DNA of 38,435 bases from Gnetum montanum (taxonomy: Eukaryota; Streptophyta; Gnetopsida; Gnetales; Gnetaceae), in assembly GCA_015680685.1 (NCBI GenBank), contig MNCI01022655.1, forward strand, positions 976,052-1,014,486. Direction: 5' to 3'. Below the pieces are notes generated by a model that saw nothing but the letters and a program-made list of their open reading frames with translations, was not told the origin of the DNA and did no database searches. Positions 11,930 to 21,100 of this stretch are shown here, one piece after another (the first letter of the stretch is position 1; the number at the start of each line of letters is the position of its first letter). The translations under genes were made by a program, and so were the position numbers.

Positions 11930-12365
11930 GCGTATACGCTGCATCTTGTGGGCGTAGACTCTAGGCATATACGCTGGATGTGTTGGGCGTATGCGAATTT
12001 GGGAGTAGATGCTATGGATGCTACTATGGATGTTGGTCATATATGCTGATGGGCATTGGGCATATACACCGGGGCGTATACCCTGATGGTTGCTGCCTTG
12101 TGCCAAATCTTGCTTTGCAGTGTTGTTTCCATGCCATCTTTGAAGATTTCATGCTGGGGGTATACATCTGGTGTACTTGCTGAGTGTACATGTGAGGTGT
12201 GTACGCTAGGCGTGTATGCTGGATGTCTACACTGGGCGTATACGCTGAGGATGTCGGGTTTATACATTGGGAATGTCAAGCGTATATGTTGTGGATGTGA
12301 ACTTGAGCGTATACGATGGGCGTATACGTTGAGACTGCATACTTGGGCGTATACGCTGACACTGC
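11930..12365. repeat. GCGTATACGC palindrome cluster in the B 3' LTR
   Basis: The exact ten-base palindrome GCGTATACGC occurs at 12236 and 12347. Many one-step variants (GCATATACGC, GCGTATATGC, GTGTATGCTG) fill the interval at about 12-30 bp spacing. Most variants are what CpG to TpG or CpA change would give. Confidence 0.75.
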
Positions 12366-12490
12366 ATACTTGGTGAAAATTAAGTATCTTAATCTCCGAA
12401 GTTGCCATGTGACACCAGATGTAGCTATGGTCTTCTGTGGATCCTAGGGACCTGCTTCATGTTGGAGAAGTACTAAGCTCAAAATTTTGT

Positions 12491-12569
12491 GGTGTTTCAT
12501 TGGCCCCTCTTTGTTGACGCTTGGAGGAATCAACCCGAGAAGCGTCGACAAAGAAGTGAAAAACACCAC
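12491..12569 (-). other. Element B: purine tract and LTR start inside a long imperfect hairpin
   Basis: On minus, the arm with AAGCGTCAACAAAGAGGGG and the following TGAAACACC (12522 to 12491) is complementary, with a small bulge, to the arm at 12540-12569 (AAGCGTCGACAAAGAAGTG, then AAAAACACCAC on plus). The loop is 12523-12539. The polypurine tract itself (12500-12514) primes plus-strand synthesis. The same arrangement is present in element A at 35980-36054. Confidence 0.7.
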
Positions 12570-13550
12570 AAGCACCTTGATAGAAACTTTTTCCGTTGCC
12601 ACTTGACTAGACGTCATCACATCATGTTTAGTAGTACATGGGATTGAGAGGCATAAAATTTGTATCTGGATGGGAAATGGAGATTGTAGGGATTGGGAAC
12701 TGACCAAGAGATTGTACTTGGTAAAGGGGATGCTCTGGTGTGTATCATGTTGATCCTTGTCAAGAGCCATTGTTTAGCAGACTCGGAATCAAGACATGCA
12801 ATGTGCATCCTTTGGTTGAACAAGACTCTTGGTTTAGTGTCCAGGAGGACTTGTTGGCGGGACCAAAGCTACGTGATGATGTATTGCATTCTTTGGAGGA
12901 ACAGGGCCCCTATTTGGTGTTTAGGGGGAGCCTTTTGGCGGAGAGCCAAAGCCATGCAACTGGATGTTTCTTGATTGTTTTGGACATGAGCACTTGGTTC
13001 CAAGATGACTACTTTCCCACCTGGGGCTTGTATGGAAGTGCCAATGGTCTTTGTCCCTTTTTTCGATCTTATACTCATGCTCAAGTGCTATGTTGTGTGT
13101 TAAAACTGCTTTAAAGTGTTACAATGCACAACAGCATGCTCAAAGTTTCGAATGTACTAGTTGTATCAGAGACGTGGTTGAGTAGAATGTGTCAATGAAT
13201 AGATAGAGAATATACCGGGAAATAGGGATGTACTAGTGAACGGTTTGATTTAGTCTTGCCACGTGGGTTGTGAACAATGTCTCATCTTGTTGCTTATGAC
13301 AAAGTGCATTCTTATGCGAAAACTTCTGAGTGTCATCCTGCAAACACAACTTGAAGGAGATAAGAAAACCATAAGTGAATAAGCAAGCTTAGACTTAAAC
13401 AGTTACAGATGGAACAAAGACACTGCAGGAGATTTCAAGCACTATATATGAATGGCGACAATGTTGGTAGGATCGTCTGATGGCGAGCAATGCAGTGATT
13501 TTGATAAATTGTGAATGTGGCCGCGGATTGAGAAACCAGAGATGGAGTTG
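12570..13550. other. Element B: unassigned spacer between minisatellite and purine tract
   Basis: About 1 kb with no recognised domain. An open stretch of 124 codons on plus (12740-13114) and a 71-codon stretch on minus (12869-13084) overlap it. Neither resembles a family I know and neither has a clear partner in the matching spacer of A. It may be structural or regulatory. Confidence 0.4.
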
Positions 13551-13902
13551 CCAATTTATAGTCTTATAGGACTATCATGGGTTAGTTTTATGTCATAACC
13601 CATTGGACATTACCCGTTTAGCGTCATGGCAGATGTTGCATTGCTAGTTTCTAGTCTTAGCAGACCGTGAAGAGGTAAACCAATTTATAGTCTTAGCAGA
13701 CTCTGGCAACTACGACTATGGCAATTTAGTATCATGCTAGACGGATGCTAGTTTATCGTCATTGCAGATACTATGTGATATCAGTTTATCATCATGATAC
13801 CGGGACAAGCTATGGTATCAATTTTAAGTCATAATCCAGGATTGTTCTGTGGTATCAGTTTATAGTCGTGAATCCAGGACTCGCACGTACCTAAGCTTGT
13901 AA
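13551..13902 (-). repeat. Element B: post-integrase minisatellite
   Basis: About eight degenerate units of 30-45 bp, each with a (T)AAACT(A/G) core on minus (TATAGTCNT or TTTATCGTC on plus) and a GAC/GTC pair beside it. Related arrays bracket the antisense gene (17460-17640 and 22931-23236) and follow integrase in A. Confidence 0.65.
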
Positions 13903-15281
13903 TCAAATATAGAATGGTTTCAGGAACAGGTAATTAGTTGGATTTGCAAGCTCATGCCCTTCCATATCAGCTATCTTGAATGCTCTGTTGTCATATGCTT
14001 TGGTGACCAAGTAAGGCCTGTCCCAGTTGGCTGAGAATTTGTCTGGGTGTTCCCGAAAAACCTTGAGTACAAGATCGACTTCCTTGATGGGGCGCTTATG
14101 AATGTCATGTCGATGTCATTGCCGTTGTTGTTTTTGGTACCACTCGATTTGATTGAGTGCACGTATGCACTCCTCTTCCACTGAGTCCAAGTCAATGACG
14201 CGCAGATCGTTGTTTTGCCCGTCATCGAGGAATTCAGAAAGTGTGATCCTTAAAGATTGTACCTGTAATTCCAAAGGTAAAACGGCTTCTAAATCGTAAA
14301 CAAGACTATATGGTATTTTACCTATTGAAGTTCGATGTGTAGTACGATATGCCCACAATGTGTATACCAATTGTTCGTACCACCTTCTCTTGCTTTGGGT
14401 AAGCATCCTATAAGTATTGTAATAATCGTTTTGTTTGTCGCCTCTTCTTGCCCATTGCTCTGAGGATAGTAAGGGGATGAAAACGAGTGTTTGATCCTTA
14501 GACTCTCACAAAAGGTTTTGGTCTCGACACTGCTAAATTGTGGCCCGTTGTCAGTGATGATTGTCATGGGAATGCCAAAGCGGGTTACAATGTTTTTGAG
14601 AATGAAATTGCATACGTGTTTAGATGTAGTTTTTCAAAGGGGAGTAGCTTCTACCAACTTTGTGAAATATTCTGTTGCAGTTATAATAAAACTATGCCCT
14701 ATAGAAGATGAGGGTGTTATTGGGCCGATGATGTCCAACCCCCACTTTTGAAAGGGCCACGTGATTTTTGCCGTATGCAACTCATTTGGTGGGACATAGA
14801 CTAGATTGCTATGTTTTTGGCAGGTAGTACATGTCTTAGCCTTGGAGATACAGTCATACTCCATGTGTGGCCAATATTAGCCTAAGCGTCTTATCTTTGT
14901 TGCCATGGCTTTTAGCGCTATGTATCCTTCGCATAGCCCCTCATGTACCTGTTCAACGATGTTTTGGGCATCGGTACTACCAACGCATGTTAGCAATATG
15001 CCTTCGTAGGATCTACGACACAATGTGTTCCCTACTAGGCTATACTGCTTAGAACATTTTCGTACTACATCCTTTTGTGCATTTGATAGGTGCCGTGGTG
15101 TTTTAACCCGTAGAAGGTACTCTTTTATGTCATCATACCATTCTATCACGTGTGTTGTACTAACGGATGCTATTGGCAACATATCAAGGGTATCGGTTAT
15201 TGGTTTGGCACAACTGGTTATGGAGCTTGGCAATGTATGGAACATGTCAGGTGATATATTTAATGCTAATGTGGCTAACAC
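13903..15281 (-). pseudogene. pol: Element B: integrase (zinc finger, core, C-terminal domain), one frameshift
   Basis: Integrase inserts the cDNA into the genome. Reading minus from about 15281: linker with IEWYDDIKEYLL, zinc-finger region (EQVHEGLCEGYIALKAM, then KAKTCTTCQKH), the core with WGLDIIGPI (first D), ITDNGPQFSS (second D) and YYPQSNGQEEATNK (E), then LWAYRTTHR and YSLVYDLEAVLPLEL, and a chromodomain-free tail ending FKIADMEGHELANP and a TGA at 13903-13905. All three catalytic acids are present, but a frameshift near 14410 splits the core from the tail, and stops occur at about 14870 and 14630. The finger first half is blurred. It is therefore probably inactive, though much better preserved than in A or C. 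Confidence 0.85.
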
Positions 15282-15314
15282 ATCTGCAATGCTGTTATCA
15301 TTTCTAGAGACGTG

Positions 15315-15860
15315 TTACACATCGATGTTTTCAAATTGCCTCATCAAGTGTTTTGCCAAATCATAGTATGGTTGTAAATGTTGGGCTTTACATGTATAAA
15401 CATCTATGATTTGGTTTAAGACCAGCTGTGAGTCTCCTCTAACTACAAGCTGTGTGATGTCTGAAGCTAGTGTTGCCGCGAGACCTCTAAGGAGACCTTC
15501 GTACTCTGCTATGTTTTTGGTACAACGAAAGTTGAAATGGTAAGCAAAGGGTCTAATCTCCCCAGAGGGATAGGTGATGATAGTGGCTGCACTTCCCTCT
15601 CGAGAGGTGGATGCTCCATCAAAGTTTAGAATGGCATCGTAGTCGTTGGGCACTATGTCTATTGTGCTTATATTCTCATCTGGGAATTCTGGCTCTACTG
15701 TTGCTTGATCATGCGTTGGTGGCGTGGCTATCTGATTTGCTATGGCTTGGCCCTTAATTGATGATTGTGCTATGTAATGCAAATCAAACTCAGCTATCAT
15801 GGATTTCCAATGGGCTATCTGACTTGTTTCGTAAATGTTTCCTATGATGGCCCTGAGCAC
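15315..15860 (-). CDS. pol: Element B: second RNase H domain (aRNase H-like)
   Basis: A 181-codon open stretch with the RNase H acids in place: ILNFDGASTSREGS (D), NIAEYEGLLRGL (E) and VVRGDSQLVLNQI (D), ending HLQPYYDLAK. It follows a first, RT-linked RNase H (15861-16273), and this doubling is a recognised mark of the plant Tat group of Ty3 elements. It would be part of the pol polyprotein and not a free gene. The N-terminal 60 codons are a connector (WKSMIAEFDLHY). Confidence 0.8.
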   Translation of the reverse strand: MLRAIIGNIYETSQIAHWKSMIAEFDLHYIAQSSIKGQAIANQIATPPTHDQATVEPEFPDENISTIDIVPNDYDAILNFDGASTSREGSAATIITYPSGEIRPFAYHFNFRCTKNIAEYEGLLRGLAATLASDITQLVVRGDSQLVLNQIIDVYTCKAQHLQPYYDLAKHLMRQFENIDV

Positions 15861-16273
15861 ATTATCCTTGCAAATTATGTTAACTTAGTTACGGAAGAGG
15901 TATGTCGCCATTTCCTTAAAGAAAAGACCAAAGCTAGACATGACCTCTCCACGTCGTTATACCTTTTCTCGTGGGCAACTAATGCGTGGCTTACATAATA
16001 TACAGGGACTTCAGTTCCATCTTGTTTCTGGCAAAGCATAGACGCGATTGACGAATCTAAAGTAGCGAGGTAGATGTAAAACGGTTTATCGTTTTGAGGT
16101 AGATAAACCGTGGGTAGTCGGGCAAGTGTCGTTTTAATATTATCGAATGCTTCTTGGCACTATGGAGTCCATTCAAAATGGATGTTTTTGCGTAACAGGT
16201 GGTTCATGGGTTTTAGTTTCTCTGTCAATTTTTCTATGAAGCGCCTGATAAACTGTAATCTACCTTGTAGACC
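15861..16273 (-). pseudogene. pol: Element B: RT-linked RNase H and connection, broken by stops
   Basis: This continues the RT frame after a TGA near 16272. It reads FIRRFIEKLTEKLKPMN, an HFEWTP block, then PFYIYLATLDSSIASML, VYYVSHALVAHEKRYNDVE and ALVFSLRKWRH, the usual RT-linked RNase H of Ty3 elements. The first catalytic position, usually D in YLAVSD-type motifs, reads YLATLD. Stops at WTP-stop and after VTKLT interrupt it. Confidence 0.7.
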
Positions 16274-17512
16274 TCAAAGTTCGGTAAGGTTGCCGGGTGG
16301 TCTCAGGTTTGTTATGGCCTTAACCTTATCGGGGTCTACTCGTATCCCTACTTCTGAGGCTATAAATCCAAGCGTTTTTCCTATCTTGACGCTAAAGACA
16401 CATTTCTTTGGGTTAAGCCTCAGTTCATATTTTAAACAACGTTTTAGTACTAGATCAAGATCTTGTACATGTTGTTCCGATGTCTTTGACTTAACCACAA
16501 TGTCGTCCACGTAGTCGTTAAGCGATTGTAACATGTAATCACTAAAGATAAATATTATCACTCTTTGATATGTGGCCCCAGCATTCTTGAGACCAAAGGG
16601 CATCATGGTATAACAAAAGGTTCCCCATGGTGTCATAAAATTTGTCTGAAGCTGATGCTCCGGGTTAATGCATATTTGATTATATCCCAAGAAGCCATCC
16701 ATAAAAGATAATAGTGTGTGCCCAGCAGTCGACTCAACAAGTTGATCGATGCTAGGTAGGGGAAAATCATCTTTTATGATTGCAACATTTAAATCCTGGA
16801 AGTTAATACATAAGCGAATGCTTCCATTCCTTTTTAGGACAATGACCATGTTGGATACCCACTCAGCATAATCAATAGCCCGAATGAAACCAGCGTGATA
16901 TAGCTTGGTGATCTCATTACGAACTGCCAATGCCACCTCGGGTTTAATCTTTCGTGCCTTTTGTTTTACCAGTCTCAATTTCAGATCAAGGATAATGTTG
17001 TGCTGGATAATTCGAGGATCTAACCCGAGCATGTCCATGTAAGACCAAGCGAATGCTTTTATGTTTTCCCTAAGCACGTTCTCAATGTCTTTGGCTAATT
17101 GCGGTTGTAGTAATGTGCTTAATTTTAATATTTTAATTTCCCCATCAGGCATGGTGATGGGGGTTTCAGTCAACGGGTCTTCGGTGATATTTTCGGCTTC
17201 TATGTCAAGAGGTTTTGTCATACCTTTGTGGTTGTCTATCATTTGCTGTGTTGAGGCTATGACTGCATCGTCCATTGATGAACTTAAGTGGATGAGATTT
17301 ATGTCGATGTCCCTTGTAATTTTTCCATATGGTCCATCAATGATTAACGGCGCGGCTAAGTGCTGGCAATCCATCAGGCTTGCTCCTACCAATGAACGGA
17401 GAGCAGGATGAGCTAATGGGTATCGTTCTATGTCCTTCGGCAATTTAAAGTGTGTGTACATGCATGATGGCGATTTATCGTCACACTGGGACACATGGCA
17501 GTTTAGGGTCAT
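16274..17512 (-). CDS. pol: Element B: reverse transcriptase, open over 412 codons
   Basis: Reverse transcriptase copies the element RNA. The open frame contains, in order, an N-terminal connector (FKLPKDIERYPLAHP), RKIKPEVALAVRNEI, GFIRAIDYAEWVSNMV, SIRLCINFQDLN, DDFPLPSIDQLVE, FMDGFLGYNQI, PWGTFCYTMMPFGLKNAG, the catalytic NDYVDDIVVKS, NPKKCVF and LGFIASEVGI. The YVDD box is intact. The first Met at 17512 lies in minisatellite sequence, so it is not the natural start: RT is probably expressed as part of a longer polyprotein. A possible splice acceptor at 17486 lies in frame. This is the best-preserved coding segment in the window. Confidence 0.88.
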   Translation of the reverse strand: MTLNCHVSQCDDKSPSCMYTHFKLPKDIERYPLAHPALRSLVGASLMDCQHLAAPLIIDGPYGKITRDIDINLIHLSSSMDDAVIASTQQMIDNHKGMTKPLDIEAENITEDPLTETPITMPDGEIKILKLSTLLQPQLAKDIENVLRENIKAFAWSYMDMLGLDPRIIQHNIILDLKLRLVKQKARKIKPEVALAVRNEITKLYHAGFIRAIDYAEWVSNMVIVLKRNGSIRLCINFQDLNVAIIKDDFPLPSIDQLVESTAGHTLLSFMDGFLGYNQICINPEHQLQTNFMTPWGTFCYTMMPFGLKNAGATYQRVIIFIFSDYMLQSLNDYVDDIVVKSKTSEQHVQDLDLVLKRCLKYELRLNPKKCVFSVKIGKTLGFIASEVGIRVDPDKVKAITNLRPPGNLTEL

Positions 17513-17640
17513 ACCGGGCCGTCGATGGTAGTTTAACGCCTTACCAGATCGTAGGGGGTTCGTATGTATGGCAGTTTAGGGCCTTACCGAGCCATAACGG
17601 CAGTTTAACGCCATACTAGGCCATACGTTGTTTGCACTGG
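17460..17640 (-). repeat. Minisatellite between RT and the antisense gene of element B
   Basis: About five units of 25-35 bp on plus with GGCAGTTTA(A/G)(C/G)GCC(T/A)TACC. It carries the same TTAAACTGCC-type core (minus) as the arrays at 13551-13902 and 22931-23236. The RT reading frame begins at its edge. Confidence 0.65.
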
Positions 17641-18118
17641 AATGTTCGGCGTAAACACCTGAAATGGGATTCACAGGGGAACGAGATGTAGTAATTTTTG
17701 TTTTATTTTGGATATATATATGTTTTGAGTGAATTTTAGAAAAAAATATCAAAAAAAGGAAAAAAAAAGGTAAAAATGGCAAACCGCGAGGCAGCGGCAT
17801 CAGCAGCGGCGGTGGCGATGGCGGAGCACTATATAAAGGGGGGGCATCATTTGTTGTTACTCTGAATTGGCAGCGTAATCCTGAGCATAAAATTTGAGCG
17901 TAGACAACCCAACGTAAGCATAAACTGTGAAACCCCGGCGTAAGCGTAAACCTAAACCCTGAGCGTAGATGCCAACAACTAAACCCCAGCGTAGACGTAA
18001 AACATAGAGGTTCAAGCATCAGCGTAGAGATTCAGACTCCAGCGTAGAGGCTCGGTGTAGGCGTACACTGTTTCAACCCTCAGCGTAAACTATCGATCCC
18101 AGCGTAGAGGACGCCGAG
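17641..18118 (+). promoter_or_regulatory. Promoter and 5' leader of the antisense gene in element B
   Basis: An AT-rich stretch (17690-17775) precedes a GC-rich block and a TATATAAAGG box at 17830-17839. The following about 280 bases to the ATG at 18119 are a chain of GCGTA(G/A)AC and GCATAAAC words at 12-20 bp spacing. The TATA box reads toward the gene, opposite to pol. Promoter activity is inferred. Confidence 0.55.
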
Positions 18119-21100
18119 ATGGGAAATGGCAAGGAAGTGGAAGGCCAGGGAAGGAAGGGTCTTAACTTGACCTTCGTAGAGGAGAGTGAGGCCATGCTGC
18201 AGTGCTTACCTAGGCCAAGGGTTCGATTGTGGCCTAGATCATCACACAAGTAGGCTTTGATCTTGCCTCTATTAGTTATTTTTACTTGTGCATGTTTCCT
18301 GGCGTAGACAGTCTCGTAGAGGGCTTCAGCGTATACGCTGAGCGTAGAGAGTTAGCGTAAAGTATTTCAGCGTATACGCTAAGTGTAAAAGGGTTAGCGT
18401 AAAGTCTTGATAGCGTGGACCGTCATAGCGTAATCTGTTCTATTAGTGCATAGCGTAAACACATTTTTCTTGCATGAAGCGTAGACAGTTTTATCAGCGT
18501 AAAAAATTTTTCTATGCATGAAGTTTTCTGTTTTATCAGTGTAGATGGTCTACGCTATTATGGCGTATACGCTGAGGGTTTCTACAGTGTATACGCTGAG
18601 CATGAATAGTTAATTCCTTTCAAGTGTTGTACAACATAGACCTATTTTCAGGGCATATGGTGTGAACTATTTCTGGCATAAACTTATTTGCACTAGGCTC
18701 AGCGTAAACTATTTGTTCAGTGTCCAACATAGACTATTTACGCTGAAGGCTTCTATGGCGTATACGCTAAGGGTTTCTGCCGTGTATACGCTGAGCGTAA
18801 ACGGTTTGGTCGATAGCGTAAATAGTTCGTTGTTAGCGTATATGCTGGGTTAGGTAGCATATATGCCAAGCGTAAACAATTTTTGATAGTGTATACACTG
18901 GGTTAAGCAGCGTATACGCCAAGCATAAATAGTTAGAAATTTTTCCTAAGTGTCGGTTTACGATGTGAACTTTTTTTTTTCACATCGTTTTGATGCGTGG
19001 TTGATTTACGATGGCATCCTAGTTTCTTGCAGGGACACTAAGCCTTTTCTCCTTGTCGTTGAGCTTGTTGGGGTGCTAACATGATTTGGCCCCATTAAGG
19101 CTAATGAGCCTACCCTAGATCTAACTGTGGACAACAACGGGGTCTGGTTCTGAGAAGCTGCGTGTGAATTCCTGGCCTTCATACTGGACAATTTTGAAGT
19201 GGTTATCTGGTTGCATCTAAGTGAACTAGTGGCACAGAGCATGCTTGAGGCAATGCTGCTAGGAGCCGCAGAGGGTGTCGTGGTCTTCAAGGAAGACATC
19301 GACAAGGGGCAGCTTACGAATGAGGACGGTTCTTCTCGTGAGCCCAGGTCCACATGACCGTTAGCACGCGTGTGGGCCCGATTGCCATGAGGGCAGGACT
19401 ACCTCAACAACACTTTATTCTTAGCTGCACACATGCACACGCTATTCTAGAACCCTCCTGGCACAGTGTATCGGGTGGATAGGTAGGACCATTTAAGTTT
19501 ATTGTTCCCCTTCGCTATTTGGCATTTGCTTCTGTTTTGACGTCTGTTCATTTGTAGGCCTAACATTAACGCAGACGGAATATGCATTGAGGATGATGGG
19601 CTTGCTCTGGCTCGTATCGCTCTAGAGACATTTATGTCAGGTCTTACCCTTCGTGGAGATGTTTTAGCTCAAACCAAGGGTGCTATCATCCACTACCACA
19701 AACGATTCTCTAGAGCGTTCACAATGTGCCAAGCTTGTGGATGGCTGGATGAAGATTGGTCAGACAAGGGGCCAGTCTTCCCTCGTGACTCTGGCAGCAC
19801 ATCCATGTCCTCTATGGAAGGAAAATGACAACATTTCCTAGATGTGCTAACGTGTTTGTTCAACTCCCGGGGGTTATACTGATATCACAATTTCAAATTG
19901 TACTTGCAATTAATGTACCTCCTGGCGAGGACCCTGTCACAATGGGGTGAACTGAAACCACCCTGTCAATGAAGTTTGGGGAGGTCAATAAGGCTCGAAA
20001 ATGGTTTTGCACTCATGCCCCGCCATCCATCGTTCATTGCTTAGACAATGCTGGCCTTATGGAGCTCTTCACGACCCTGAGTCCTGATGTATCAATAGAA
20101 GAAATGATCAAGATTGTGGATTCATTCAATGAGTCTGTCTCCTACTATAGCACCTGGATTAAGGGTGTTAAGGTAGTTTTCCATCTGTCGTCTAAATTAT
20201 TTTTGAACTTATTTGGGATACCAAAAAATGGCATAAGTGTAGTTTTAGACAAGGCTCATAAAGAGCTCCAAATGGTGCGTGAATTGGAGGACTAGTTGGG
20301 CGTGGCCAAGGGTGCCAAGGGATTCCCAATGCAGGGAAAATCAAAGGTCGAAGAGGTGAATGAACTATATCCCCTGTTCAGGGCGTAGGTATTTCCCAAA
20401 TCCCTTTCCCAGGTATAGAGTCTTGGGGTCGAAGCTGTACGTGTCATGCGAACTGTCCTAGAAATCGAAATGCGCTATAATTGGGCCCAATTTTTGTTGT
20501 CGGGCCTACATAAGGAGATAGTGCGATTACGTTCAAATGTTGATGCGTAGTCCCACTTCACCTTTGCCTTCTTTTCCAGTTACCTTCACCACTTGGCTGA
20601 GTTTTTGGTAGTTCGTGCAAACAACAAGTATGTCTTACGGGATTGGGGTCAACTATCCTGCCCGTGGATCAACCACTTATTTGAAACAACCAAGTCCCAG
20701 GATGCACCTACGGGAATTGATGAATCCGTCTCTGTCACAACAGGGGGATCATCTGGCACCTCAATCAACACATGTGACAGTTTGGGATTGGAGCCAGACG
20801 ACATACCCTATACTGTGAAAAAAGCAGAATGGGTCATCAAAGAGACCATTGGCCAGGCCAAATCGAAGCTGAAGAAGCACGAACGCGCAACTGAGGAAGT
20901 CTCAAATGTGAGCGAGCCACCAGTGAAGAGCATACGATTCAAGATGTCTGGTAAGTAGACTCCGCACACTTATTGCTTTATTGTTTTCTCTTTGTTCATA
21001 ATTTTTACTTCGATTGCTTACATGTCACTGATACCTTCAGACTTGATTCGAGAAGTGAGGAAGTAGGCATTAGAGACAATTACTGAAGAGGAGGAGACTA

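Larger units (their letters stand above)
11226..12499 (-). repeat. 3' LTR of element B (1,274 bp)
   Basis: On minus it starts TGAAACACCACAAAATTT at 12499 and ends GGTACA at 11226. It pairs along its whole length with 28074-29328. The part between about 11930 and 12365 is packed with GCGTATACGC-type words. A TATA box lies at 11811-11818. Confidence 0.88.

Noticed and set aside
11828-12408. Several overlapping open frames on both strands in the B 3' LTR (and at 28625-29360 in the 5' LTR)
   Set aside because: They only translate the GCGTATACGC-type repeat, giving monotonous AYTL/VYAQ peptides in all frames. No domain and no start context.
16110-16514. Plus-strand open frames across the RT and RNase H region (also 17061-17411)
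   Set aside because: They are antisense shadows of the RT frame, which has clear motifs including YVDD.
17776-17865. 29-codon open frame with an alanine run just before the antisense gene
   Set aside because: It overlaps the TATATAAAGG box and is made of GCG/GCA repeats; it is better read as promoter DNA.
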